A stretch of DNA of 64,000 nt from an uncultured Flavobacteriaceae bacterium (GTDB lineage: Bacteria > Bacteroidota > Bacteroidia > Flavobacteriales > Flavobacteriaceae), in the NCBI GenBank assembly GCA_947493175.1, contig CANLQD010000004.1, positions 527,007 to 591,006 of the forward strand. The letters are read 5' to 3'. Numbering within the stretch: the first letter of the stretch is position 1; each line of letters starts with the position of its first letter. A program made the translations under genes and the position numbers. This document shows positions 27,821 through 36,078 of this stretch, piece after piece. A model generated the notes under the pieces. It ran no database searches. It had not been told where the DNA came from and saw nothing but the letters and a program-made list of their open reading frames with translations.

Positions 27821-27841
27821 TGTAGACCAATGGTCGGTTTT
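27821..27841 (+). promoter_or_regulatory. single LytTR-like motif copy (site E)
   Basis: TGTAGACCAATGGTCGG matches the unit of sites B and C closely. The next 21 bases begin GGTAGA but lose the TGG core. It is located 23 bases beyond the LytTR gene's stop codon, away from any known promoter. Confidence 0.35.
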
Positions 27842-27863
27842 GGTAGAATAACCAAACTGAAGG

Positions 27864-28568
27864 TTATAGAAGATTTAAGCGGCGCATGAGTTCAGGCCGG
27901 TTCGAACGACTAATGGGAACCACGTTCTTCGCGATCAATACACTGTTGTCCTCAATGTCGATAATCTTGGTAAAGTTGATGATGTATGACCTATGGATTT
28001 GTAAAAAGGTTTTTTCGGGTAGTTTTTCCTTGATGCTCTTAAGGGTATTGTGCACGCGATAGTCTTCTGTATCAGTTTTTACTTCAATGTAGTCGCCTTT
28101 TGCCTCGATCAACAAGATGTCATCTATTTTTAACTTAATCAATCGACGGTCGATGTTGATGTAAAGGTCCTTTTCGGTATCGGAGGCGACGTTCTCAGCT
28201 TTTGAAACAGGGCGTACCGCTGTGTTCTTAATTTTTTGAATCGACTTTTCGAAACGCTCTAGGGTAATCGGTTTTACAAGGTAATCTACAATCGCTTCGT
28301 ACTCGTAAGCAGCAATGGCAAAGTTGGTGTCCGAGGTGGTCAAAACTATTTTTGGTGGATTCTTTAAGGTTTGCACAAAATCGACCCCTGTGAACCCTGG
28401 CATGTGAATATCTAGGAAGACTACATCGATGTTTTGTTGGTTGAGAAACTTAAGGGCATCGATGGCATTGTCGAACTCCTCGATAACATCTAGGTCTGGC
28501 ACTTGCTCACATAATTGGGAGACTACGGCCCGGGCCGCTGCCTCGTCGTCTATAATGATGCAGGTCAT
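27864..28568 (-). CDS. LytTR-family response regulator
   Basis: 234 residues. Receiver domain 1-120: DDE near residue 8, phospho-acceptor in VVFLDIHMP, TTSD, and the KPIT lysine. LytTR DNA-binding domain ~135-234: LYINIDRRLIKLKIDDILLIEA, GDYIEVKT, FLQIHRSYIIN, and VPISRSNR. I chose ATG 28568, two bases after the Hpt stop, over an upstream TTG. It is the last gene of the receiver/H-NOX/kinase/Hpt operon and probably the DNA-binding output. It is the obvious candidate to bind the 21-bp repeats in this window (inference). Confidence 0.93.
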   Translation of the reverse strand: MTCIIIDDEAAARAVVSQLCEQVPDLDVIEEFDNAIDALKFLNQQNIDVVFLDIHMPGFTGVDFVQTLKNPPKIVLTTSDTNFAIAAYEYEAIVDYLVKPITLERFEKSIQKIKNTAVRPVSKAENVASDTEKDLYINIDRRLIKLKIDDILLIEAKGDYIEVKTDTEDYRVHNTLKSIKEKLPEKTFLQIHRSYIINFTKIIDIEDNSVLIAKNVVPISRSNRPELMRRLNLL

Positions 28569-28570
28569 AA

Positions 28571-28891
28571 TCAAATGGTTTTAAGGTAGCGCGTAATCGT
28601 ATCCAGGATTTTTCTAAAATCAAGATCCTGTTTCATATTACCGAGCTGTAGCTGTTCTTCATATTCAACGGCAAAAGCATAGGCTTTTTCCATGCTTAGA
28701 ATGTTAAATTTGTGCTTTAGCTTATGAACAATTTCTGCAGCGGCCCTCGGTTCGTCTTGTCGTACATGTTGTAAATAAGTGGCAGCCTCATCCGGAAACT
28801 CTTGCTTGATAATTCGAATGAATTTTTGCTCAAAGTCTCCATCGCCCGCGGCAAGGGTTCGAACATAGTTTAGATTTGGGCGTTCTTGCAT
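28571..28891 (-). CDS. histidine phosphotransfer (Hpt) protein
   Basis: 106 residues, all helical in character, with the Hpt core EIVHKLKHKFNILSM; the first His of HKLKHK is the phospho-site. It would relay phosphate from the preceding kinase, which has no attached receiver, to the LytTR regulator or the single-domain receiver. It lies two bases after the kinase gene. Domain identity is good even though Hpt domains vary in sequence. Confidence 0.85.
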   Translation of the reverse strand: MQERPNLNYVRTLAAGDGDFEQKFIRIIKQEFPDEAATYLQHVRQDEPRAAAEIVHKLKHKFNILSMEKAYAFAVEYEEQLQLGNMKQDLDFRKILDTITRYLKTI

Positions 28892-28893
28892 AG

Positions 28894-31248
28894 CTATTTT
28901 TTTAAGGTAAAGTGAAAAGTGGTTCCTTGACCAACAGTACTATCCAACCAAATAGTGCCTTCGTGTAGGTCGATAATTTTTTTTACGATGGAAAGGCCTA
29001 TACCGGTTGAGCGTTCGCCATTCCCGATCGATTGAAATATTTTAAAGATTTTTTCATGGTATTCTTTGGCAATACCGATACCGTTGTCCTTGATGTTGAA
29101 CTGCCAATACTTCTTGGTCTCTTCCGAGCTGATTTCGACCAGCCCCGGATCTGCTTCAATATGAACTACGGCATTCCCGATCAAATTTTGAAACAACTGA
29201 TATATTTTAGTACGGTCTGCGAGTAAGGTCGGTAAAGGATTCATAATAACTACCTTCACATGTTCGGGAATAAAAATGGTCTCACGAATTTCGTTCACCA
29301 CGAGGTTCAGATCTACCTGGGTATGTTCCGAGGTATCTTGGCTAATACTGGAGTATTTTAAGATACCGCTGATGAGGCGGTCCATACTCTCTACCTTTTC
29401 TTGCATTTGTTGTAAATTAAAAAGACCACTATCATCAAGTACTTCTTTATAATCTTCGACCAGCCAAGAGGCAAGGGCACTGATCGATCGCAAAGGTGAC
29501 TTAAGGTCGTGCGATACAATATGGGCGTATTCCCGAAGTCCTTGGTTACTGGCTTCTAACTCACGCAACAACTTTTCTTTTTGTAGTTCCAATTGCTTTT
29601 GTTCCGTGATGTCGAGATGTATTCCAATAGAACCTACGGCCTGCCCTGCTTCATCATAGCGAGGCGCCCCACTCACTAGCCAATGCCTCATTCGGCCATT
29701 TTTATGGGCCACCCGTACCTCATAGGAGTCAGATTTGCCCTGTAACCGTTTTTTATTTTTCTCTTCAAGCAAGTCGCGCTCAATCAGGTTCAGCACCTCC
29801 GAGGCCTTTTGTCCTACCAGTTCGTTTTCGGCAAAACCGCTCATCTTACAAAAACTATGGTTTACCATTTGTATGGTGTCCTCCAAATCTACCTCGATGA
29901 GCCCCAAGTTCATATTGGCGATGATGCTGCCATATTTTTCTTTTTGGGCCTCCAGATTGCGTTTGTAGTTTTTTCGCAGGGTCACATCCTGGTACGTCCA
30001 CAGGTGTCCTTTATAAATACCTTTATTGAAAATGGGAATATAATCACGTTCCAAAATACGGCCATCTACCATTTCCAATTCATCTTTCAACACTACTTTT
30101 CGAGCTTTTAGTACCTCCTCGATACGGGCGACAAAACCAGTTGGGTCTTTGAAGTATTTCATATGCTCTTGGGCAGCATTGCTGCAGTCTGCACCTTTTA
30201 AGGTTTCCGGAGCCACCGGGATATGGAACAAATCGCAGAACATTTGATTGGTCAATGATATGGTGCGATGCTCATCTTCTAAAAGTACGCCGGTCTGCAG
30301 ATTTGAAATGAGGGAAGCCAGTCGATTTTCCGAGGCCTTTAACTGTTCCTCGGCTTCCCGTTCCTTGGTGATGTCCTCAATCAGCGCAACTTGATAATCG
30401 ACCTTGCCGTCTTTGTTTTTTACGGCACTCACCGTGGTCTTGGCGAACAAGGAACCACCATCTTTTCGAATATAGTTTTTGACTATGGAAAAGGTGTCCA
30501 ATCGCCCCTCGTTCATTTGCTCGATCAACTGAATGCTCTCTTGGTTCCTTTCCGGTCCTGTGATATCTGCGACATGTAGTTGTTTTAGTTCGTACTCCGA
30601 ATAGCCCAAAAGCTTCTCAAAGGCGGGATTCACCTTTATAATTTTGCCTTTTACGGTAAGTGCTATGCCCAAGGGAGAATTGCCGACAATAATATCAAGT
30701 TGTCGTTTCTGTTCGTCCAATAGCTGTCGTATCTCGGTTTCGTTGGTTATATCACGGATGATGCCCTGGGCGGCAATCGGTTTTCGTTCCGAATCATAGA
30801 TCAAGCTACTGTTGATCTGCACCCATTTCTCGGTGCTGTCTTTTGAGAAAATCTTAGCGCGGTAGTTCTTAAGGGTGCCCACTTCCAACAGCGATTGAAA
30901 AGACTCCCAGGTATATTGGATATAATCAGGATGTACGAGTTGTCGCAAGTTCAATCGTTCTATCGTATGGTCGTATCCCAAGAATTCCTTGGCCGACTGG
31001 TTCATGTTGATGACGTTGAAGCTTAAATCCATCACCACATAAGGGTCAATGATATTGATGAACACCCCATCGAGTTCCGATGTTTTTTCGTTCAGTAGGT
31101 TTTCTAATTTGCTGTTCGCTTCTTTTAGGTGGTGGGTAACATCATACAGTTCCTTGGATTTTTCTTCCAGGATTTTTTCTGCTTGGATGCGGGCCTTTTT
31201 CTGCCGCTCCAAGGCTTTTCTTAGAAGTAATACTTCTTTTTCAGCCAT
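28894..31248 (-). CDS. multi-PAS sensor histidine kinase
   Basis: 784 residues from ATG 31248, which overlaps the H-NOX stop by eight bases. An N-terminal coiled coil (~1-60) precedes about four PAS/PAC domains (e.g. NIIDPYVVMDLSFNVINMN, NSPLGIALTVKGKIIKVNP, MNLGLIEVDLEDTIQMVN). Then HisKA with HDLKSPLR, and an ATPase domain with N-box NLIGNAVVH, DNGIGI and STGIGLSIV. No transmembrane segment is visible, so it is cytoplasmic. Tight coupling to H-NOX suggests it is the kinase controlled by the haem sensor, as known for other H-NOX/kinase pairs. Confidence 0.92.
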   Translation of the reverse strand: MAEKEVLLLRKALERQKKARIQAEKILEEKSKELYDVTHHLKEANSKLENLLNEKTSELDGVFINIIDPYVVMDLSFNVINMNQSAKEFLGYDHTIERLNLRQLVHPDYIQYTWESFQSLLEVGTLKNYRAKIFSKDSTEKWVQINSSLIYDSERKPIAAQGIIRDITNETEIRQLLDEQKRQLDIIVGNSPLGIALTVKGKIIKVNPAFEKLLGYSEYELKQLHVADITGPERNQESIQLIEQMNEGRLDTFSIVKNYIRKDGGSLFAKTTVSAVKNKDGKVDYQVALIEDITKEREAEEQLKASENRLASLISNLQTGVLLEDEHRTISLTNQMFCDLFHIPVAPETLKGADCSNAAQEHMKYFKDPTGFVARIEEVLKARKVVLKDELEMVDGRILERDYIPIFNKGIYKGHLWTYQDVTLRKNYKRNLEAQKEKYGSIIANMNLGLIEVDLEDTIQMVNHSFCKMSGFAENELVGQKASEVLNLIERDLLEEKNKKRLQGKSDSYEVRVAHKNGRMRHWLVSGAPRYDEAGQAVGSIGIHLDITEQKQLELQKEKLLRELEASNQGLREYAHIVSHDLKSPLRSISALASWLVEDYKEVLDDSGLFNLQQMQEKVESMDRLISGILKYSSISQDTSEHTQVDLNLVVNEIRETIFIPEHVKVVIMNPLPTLLADRTKIYQLFQNLIGNAVVHIEADPGLVEISSEETKKYWQFNIKDNGIGIAKEYHEKIFKIFQSIGNGERSTGIGLSIVKKIIDLHEGTIWLDSTVGQGTTFHFTLKK

Positions 31249-31783
31249 TTTGAACGACATCAAATTTTACTTCTGTGCCATCTTCCTTCAATAACTCGTA
31301 CGAGATGATCGCACTCCCGTTAAAATGGGCGAATGTTTTTTCGATGAGCCCTTGGGCCAAGCGGTACAACCCTCTAGAGGAGCAATAGATCATGGAGATA
31401 GAGGTATCGGTCTTTTGCAAAATTTTGAATGTAGGCAGTTCCGCATCGGGATATAGCTTTTTTACATGTACGTGAATATGGTCCTCTATGGAATAAAGCA
31501 GCCCCAGGGGGGAGTGATAGCTTTGAATAACTTCGGGATGTGCCTTTCCCAAACTATCGAAAAGGTAGAGTCCGAATGTGTAAATGAGGTCTCCTGCAGC
31601 GATTTGAGTTTCTTTGCTCAGTTGCGTAATCAGACTTACCATCTCATTAAAATCATAGGTGCCAACAGAGGTGTAAATGCCTTCCGAGGCGAGGTGACCA
31701 TTTTCAATGATGGTATCGACCATCTCAAGACCGAATTTCGACTCGACCATCTCCATAAATTCCGTAAACACAATGCCTTTCAT
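31241..31783 (-). CDS. H-NOX haem NO/O2-binding sensor
   Basis: 180 residues, the usual H-NOX length. The proximal haem ligand is predicted as His104 in HIHVHVKKLYP, aligned with His105 of guanylate cyclase β1; the haem-propionate motif Y-x-S-x-R is Tyr133, Ser135, Arg137 in IYCSSRG. H-NOX proteins in bacteria bind nitric oxide and control a partner kinase or cyclase, often affecting biofilm. Here the partner is the overlapping PAS-kinase gene. Its product probably senses NO; O2 binding depends on a distal tyrosine I cannot place. Confidence 0.93.
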   Translation of the reverse strand: MKGIVFTEFMEMVESKFGLEMVDTIIENGHLASEGIYTSVGTYDFNEMVSLITQLSKETQIAAGDLIYTFGLYLFDSLGKAHPEVIQSYHSPLGLLYSIEDHIHVHVKKLYPDAELPTFKILQKTDTSISMIYCSSRGLYRLAQGLIEKTFAHFNGSAIISYELLKEDGTEVKFDVVQNG

Positions 31784-31862
31784 GCTAGGTATGATTTGGG
31801 AAGCGAAAAGTAAGAAAAGTAATACGGTCTGGATAATTTTTGTTGTGAAATGCTGTTTTTTG

Positions 31863-32264
31863 TTAGGCTTTGACCAATTCGTTGATGTTCCAATAGGAGA
31901 GTACCGTTTGTAGTTTTAATTCGTAGTCCTCGTATTTGAGAGGTTTGATAATGTATCCTGCAATTCCAATTTTGTAACACTCCAATAAATCAGCTCGGTT
32001 CTCTGAAGTGGTCAGAACAATAGTCGGTAGGTATTTCAGCTTTTCGTCGGCCTTTACTATCTTCAGAAATTCGATACCGCTCATTCGAGGCATATTCAGG
32101 TCTAATAGGATAATATCGGGAAGGTCATTGGGAGCTTGCAATAGGGACAAGGCTTCTTCACCATTTTTTGCTTCGATGATACTATGTTTTAATTGCAGTT
32201 TTGATACGGTTCGTTGTAATTTCATGGTTTCGATGGTATCGTCTTCTATCAGCAGAATATTCAT
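31863..32264 (-). CDS. single-domain response regulator (CheY-like)
   Basis: 133 residues: EDD at 7-9, phospho-Asp in IILLDLNMPRMSG, TTSE, KPLK lysine. No output domain follows. Start ATG 32264 gives MNILLIEDD; a TTG nine bases earlier is less likely. It is first in the signalling operon, 79 bases before H-NOX, with site B starting 62 bases upstream. It may be a phosphate sink, or the partner that passes phosphate to the separate receiver-GT2 protein. Confidence 0.92.
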   Translation of the reverse strand: MNILLIEDDTIETMKLQRTVSKLQLKHSIIEAKNGEEALSLLQAPNDLPDIILLDLNMPRMSGIEFLKIVKADEKLKYLPTIVLTTSENRADLLECYKIGIAGYIIKPLKYEDYELKLQTVLSYWNINELVKA

Positions 32265-32325
32265 GGGTTCCAAAGTTCAAATTAGCATGCAATATTCCTA
32301 CATAACGAATAATATGAGAGGGAAG

Positions 32326-32388
32326 TGTAGACGAATGGAAATTTACTGTCGGCGAATGGTGTTTTTCTATGGACGGCCTTTTTAAAGC
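32326..32388 (+). promoter_or_regulatory. three 21-bp-period direct repeats, LytTR operator-like (site B)
   Basis: Units start at 32326 (TGTAGACGAATGG), 32347 (TGTCGGCGAATGG) and 32368 (TATGGACGG, partial). The first two share GCGAATGG/ACGAATGG exactly 21 bases apart. The site sits between the signalling operon (minus) and the ADP-ribosylglycohydrolase-like gene (plus), so it may give autoregulation, control of the divergent gene, or both. Confidence 0.65.
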
Positions 32389-32464
32389 CTGGATCATTCT
32401 TTTGTATGATTTCCTTTAGAATCTGTAAATTGAAGGATGTTTTATTAAAACCAACATCAACCTT

Positions 32465-33871
32465 ATGAGAACCGACCTTTCAAAAAACTATCTTGGAATT
32501 CTTTTGCCTTTACTGCTGTTCCTTGGTATTTCGTGCAAACAAAAAATCGAAAAACAGCCTGAACCGGACAAAAATACGATGGTAGATTCTATGCAGACTT
32601 ATGTGGAATATCATCCGAAATCGACAGATATTGCACTTTCCCGAACAGAATACGCAGAACGGTTATACGGGTTTTGGCTAGGCCAGTGTATTGCGAACTG
32701 GACAGGCCTGGTGACCGAAATGGATAAAATCGGAATTCCGAACCAAGAGGGAAAAGGAGCCGGATTTTATACCCGGGCCGATTGGGGGCAACCCGATCAG
32801 CCCAATCTTTGGGGTTCGAACAACTATTCTGACACTATTGGTTTTCTCTTTGCCGACAAGGATAGTATTTGGGGGGCCGATGACGATACTGATATCGAAT
32901 ACATCTACCAAGAGTTACTGTACCGTCATGGAACCAGTAGATTAACAGGGTCGCAGATTCGAGAAGGGTGGTTGCGGCATATCAAGACCAAGGAAGAGAA
33001 TTATTTGTGGGTATCGAACGAACGGGCGTTGAAATTGATGCAGGAAGGACACGAACCACCGGCAACGGGAGCACCTGAAAACAATCCGGATTATGAGATG
33101 ATCGACGCACAACTGACCACAGAGATTTTTGGTTTTTTTGCCCCGACCAGGCCCGAAGTGGCCTTGCAAATGGCCCATTTGCCCATTCGCAATGTGGCGC
33201 GGGAAAATGCGGAATGGATTTCCGAATTCAACGTAATCATGTATGCCTTGGCACCTTTGGCCGACTCGACCAAAACCATTAAAGAGAATCTGCTACAGAT
33301 GGCAACAGTGGCACGAAAACGACTGCCCGATGACTCGTATTCGGCAAAGATGTTCGACTTTGTTCAAGGGCAGTACGAATCAGGAGCTACTTGGGAAGAA
33401 GCACGGGATGGCCTTCATGAAAAGTATCAGATACGACAAGAAGATGGCTATTTGTGGGCTACCAAAGAGCCGGGGTGCAATGGTTGTTTCGCCGCGGGAA
33501 TTAATTTTGGGGCCAGTATCGTAAGCTTGTTGTATGGGGAAGGCGATATCAGGGAAACGATAAAAATAGGAGCCCTATGTGGATGGGATTCCGATAACCC
33601 TACAGCTACTTGGGGAGGTCTCCTCGGTTTTATGCTGGGTAAGAAGGGGGTCGAAAAGGCCTTTAATCGGAATTTTTCCGAGAAATTCAACATTCACCGA
33701 ACCCGTATCGGTTTTCCGAACAATGGCATCGATACCTTCGAGCATATGGCCGAAAAAGGAATTTTTATTATTGATAGGGTCGTTCAGGAAGAACTCGGCG
33801 GCGGCGTCGATTTGAAGAAGGATGTTTGGTACATTCCGCAAACGGACTACCAAATAGAACCTGGTTCTTGA
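32465..33871 (+). CDS. ADP-ribosylglycohydrolase-like lipoprotein
   Basis: 468 residues with a lipoprotein signal (PLLLFLGISC). The catalytic core has the family's metal motifs: GADDDTDIEY near the first third, and GWDSDNPTATWGG in the C-terminal part in place of the usual GGDTDT-type motif. ADP-ribosylglycohydrolases remove ADP-ribose from proteins or nucleic acids with two metal ions, usually in the cytoplasm; export as a lipoprotein implies another substrate, such as a glycoside or nucleoside-like compound outside the cell. It is divergent from the signalling operon and shares site B. Fold firm, substrate unknown. Confidence 0.85.
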   Translation: MRTDLSKNYLGILLPLLLFLGISCKQKIEKQPEPDKNTMVDSMQTYVEYHPKSTDIALSRTEYAERLYGFWLGQCIANWTGLVTEMDKIGIPNQEGKGAGFYTRADWGQPDQPNLWGSNNYSDTIGFLFADKDSIWGADDDTDIEYIYQELLYRHGTSRLTGSQIREGWLRHIKTKEENYLWVSNERALKLMQEGHEPPATGAPENNPDYEMIDAQLTTEIFGFFAPTRPEVALQMAHLPIRNVARENAEWISEFNVIMYALAPLADSTKTIKENLLQMATVARKRLPDDSYSAKMFDFVQGQYESGATWEEARDGLHEKYQIRQEDGYLWATKEPGCNGCFAAGINFGASIVSLLYGEGDIRETIKIGALCGWDSDNPTATWGGLLGFMLGKKGVEKAFNRNFSEKFNIHRTRIGFPNNGIDTFEHMAEKGIFIIDRVVQEELGGGVDLKKDVWYIPQTDYQIEPGS

Positions 33872-34275
33872 TGGGAAGCACCCCTAATCTATTTGCTCCA
33901 ATAACCATAGGCCGCGCTGGTTTCCGTGGTCAAAGGTCCCGTTTTGCCACTACAAAGTGATATACAAAAATGAGGATGGCAAGAGCTGCTTTTTAGGGAT
34001 AATGGACTGTGGCCAGTTCTTGACCATGTAACTATGGAGCACCCCAAACAAGAAACATTTTTTGGCCCTTCTGATGAGACCTTGACCGTATAGGTATTGT
34101 AGCTCAAAAATGGGGACTGTGGGCCATCTTATTACCATGGAGATTAAAAAAGATACTTTCTTATCTTTAGATTGTGAACATTTTAAAGTACTTATACAAG
34201 TACTGTTGCCATTTATATAGGTTTTTGGGCTTTATCTCTTACCCCTACGGGCGCATGTAATTTTAAAACAACATA
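33872..34275. pseudogene. 404-bp region with a possible decayed gene fragment
   Basis: No intact gene. On the plus strand, broken reading segments look coding: HYKVIYKNEDG near 33948-33980, then, after a frame change, RDNGLWPVLDHVTMEH to a stop at about 34098. A degenerate second copy of the AATGG.ACTGTGG motif follows at 34110. This looks like the tail of a degenerated gene, but I cannot name the family. A hairpin AAAGATA/TATCTTT is at 34149-34168. Confidence 0.25.
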
Positions 34276-35520
34276 ATGAACTCGATTTTTACCTGGTTTT
34301 TTGCCCTTAGTATTTCGATGTCCACCTTGTGTGCCGCGCAGGAATTCGGGAAGTTACATATCAAAGAAAAAGTAGATGTATACACAACGCTTGCACGCGA
34401 GCCAATGATTGCGGAACACCCTAACGGGGCATTATTTCTCACGGGGTATAGGAACGCTGGCTCCGCTCCACAATTGTGGAAAAGTATCGATAATGGAACT
34501 TCTTGGAATAAAGTCGAAGTCGGGGACATCTCGACCGGCGCGGACGGGAATTCTGATGTAGACCTTGCTATAGATAGCGATGGAATCATATATCTGGCAT
34601 CCATGAAGTTTACTAAAATACCCGATGACATTACTGGGTTTGATTTTTCAACAATGAAGGGACAAAACATCACAATTGGTGTTAGCAAAGATGTAGGAAA
34701 AAGCTGGAAATGGACCTATTTGTCGCAGAGCGATTACGATGACAGACCATGGGTCAAAATTGCCCCTAACAATGATGTGCATATAGTTTGGAATGATGGG
34801 AAAGGAATCCGGCACATGTTAAGTGCCAATAAGGGAGACACTTGGCAAGAATTATCGAAAGTTAACCCTAAAGGAGGCTCCAGTCATTTTAGTATTGGCC
34901 CCAAAGGCGAACTAGCGGTTCGTGTGGCACCGCTATCGGCATCTGGCAATCAGTTCGATGAAGGAGTGGATTTGATAAGACTAAGCCTAGATCGGGCTAC
35001 ATCATGGACAAACGTTCAATTACCTGGCAATAGAGATTGGACCGTAGACGCTAAAAAAGGAATATTAAGATGGGTAGAGCCTATTTGTTGGGATAGCAAG
35101 AGTAGACTCTACTATTTGTGGAGTGAGGGCAAGTCACTGAAATTAGGGATATCGGACGACTATGGAAAGAATTGGAACGTACAGCTTATCGAGGAAAGCG
35201 ATAATCAAATTTATTATCCATATATGACCATCACTGATGATATCATTAGTTGTACTTGGGTATCGGGATTTGGGGAAAGCCTACGACATCACGCATCGGT
35301 ACTAAAATTAAATACAAACGAAAATACGATGTATCGCTTAAGTCCATTAAAGTTAGATATTTGGTCAAGATTCGAAGTAGGGGATTATCAACGCTCTACT
35401 GGGGGTGAATATTTCCCGATGATTTATCTATCTGATGGGGATTTTGGGTTGGCTACTCCGATACAAAATAGAAAAGAAAATCGTTTTGGCTTTACTTGGT
35501 GGCGGATCAATGTCGAATAG
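34276..35520 (+). CDS. secreted BNR/Asp-box (sialidase-fold) protein
   Basis: 414 residues with a signal peptide (SISMSTLCAAQ). At least four Asp-boxes (S-x-D-x-G-x-x-W) are present: SIDNGTSW, SKDVGKSW, SANKGDTW and SDDYGKNW. They mark a six-bladed β-propeller of the sialidase superfamily. I do not see the sialidase arginine triad clearly, so the product could be a glycosidase or a binding protein. It stands alone with no partner genes. Confidence 0.8.
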   Translation: MNSIFTWFFALSISMSTLCAAQEFGKLHIKEKVDVYTTLAREPMIAEHPNGALFLTGYRNAGSAPQLWKSIDNGTSWNKVEVGDISTGADGNSDVDLAIDSDGIIYLASMKFTKIPDDITGFDFSTMKGQNITIGVSKDVGKSWKWTYLSQSDYDDRPWVKIAPNNDVHIVWNDGKGIRHMLSANKGDTWQELSKVNPKGGSSHFSIGPKGELAVRVAPLSASGNQFDEGVDLIRLSLDRATSWTNVQLPGNRDWTVDAKKGILRWVEPICWDSKSRLYYLWSEGKSLKLGISDDYGKNWNVQLIEESDNQIYYPYMTITDDIISCTWVSGFGESLRHHASVLKLNTNENTMYRLSPLKLDIWSRFEVGDYQRSTGGEYFPMIYLSDGDFGLATPIQNRKENRFGFTWWRINVE

Positions 35521-35565
35521 CTTTTCCAATATGGAAATTCATTCAAATCAAGTGAGATCAATTAT

Positions 35566-35587
35566 CTATTTTATGTCTATAAAATAG
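35566..35587. terminator. hairpin after the BNR gene
   Basis: Perfect 9-bp AT-rich stem CTATTTTAT/ATAAAATAG with loop GTCT, 45 bases after the stop. No good T-run follows, so its terminator strength is doubtful. Confidence 0.35.
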
Positions 35588-35758
35588 AGGATGTACTGAT
35601 TCAGTTAGCGTTACAATACAGACGTACTTATAAAGCGACTTTTATTGAAAAAGGGGGTATTTGTCGTTTTTTTTGATGTTTTTAACCAATATCTGACCTT
35701 GAATTTAATCTCAGCATAGCATTTGCCTTCCAATAAGAAATAGTAAAAAGAGATGATT

Positions 35759-35926
35759 ATGAAAACGACATTACTTATTAAGGAGATTTATTTGGAAGGA
35801 TTTAGAAATTTAGGACATTACCTACTCAAAAACTATATGAAAGCATTCGCATGGTTCAGTTTTTGTCTGGTTGCCGTAGGGCTCTATGCACTATTGTTTA
35901 GGATGATAACGGGTTTTGCCTTTTAA
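35759..35926 (+). CDS. small DUF6747-like membrane protein
   Basis: 55 residues beginning MKTTLLIKEIYLEGFRNLGH, with one membrane segment (WFSFCLVAVGLYALLFRM). An in-frame ATG six bases upstream is possible. The KEIYLEGFRNLGHYL...FAWFSF pattern is what I recall for DUF6747, a short conserved family of Flavobacteriaceae of unknown function. The gene is followed by a clean terminator, which supports it as real. Confidence 0.75.
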   Translation: MKTTLLIKEIYLEGFRNLGHYLLKNYMKAFAWFSFCLVAVGLYALLFRMITGFAF

Positions 35927-35970
35927 TTGAATTTAGAAACTGTGAATTGATTTTTTCAAATACCACGAAT

Positions 35971-36006
35971 AAAAGCCTTTAGAGAGTATCCTAAAGGCTT
36001 TTTTTA
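35971..36006 (+). terminator. intrinsic terminator
   Basis: 12-bp stem AAAAGCCTTTAG/CTAAAGGCTTTT with an 8-base loop, followed by a T-run. It ends the DUF6747 transcript and insulates the lesion-bypass genes. Confidence 0.85.
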
Positions 36007-36017
36007 AATATTATATA

Positions 36018-36049
36018 TTGGAATATATCCTATTTATTGGAAATAATCC
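36018..36049. promoter_or_regulatory. two operator-like boxes upstream of dinB
   Basis: ATTGGAATATATCC and ATTGGAAATAATCC, both GGA-N5-TCC inverted repeats, start 19 bases apart and end 30 bases before the dinB start. The place and arrangement suggest binding of a damage-response repressor; no LexA/S24-type gene is in the window. Confidence 0.5.
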
Positions 36050-36078
36050 ATATATTAGCTATCCTTTTTAGGCTAACC

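Larger units (their letters stand above)
27043..27863. other. 821-bp region between convergent gene ends; no firm gene, possible long 3' UTR or ncRNA
   Basis: Contains two minus-strand terminators in tandem (27301-27331, then 27251-27280) more than 500 bases after the stop of the LytTR gene, and two single copies of the TGTAGAC-type motif (27566, 27821). Short frames exist on both strands, e.g. 27667-27825 plus, and 27609-27830 minus, but none has a convincing start or family. Something is probably transcribed leftwards through here. Confidence 0.5.

Noticed and set aside
27609..27830. 73-residue hydrophobic minus-strand frame, and an overlapping 52-codon plus-strand frame at 27667-27825
   Set aside because: Both readings look half plausible, neither has a convincing start or a known family; kept only as part of the intergenic description.
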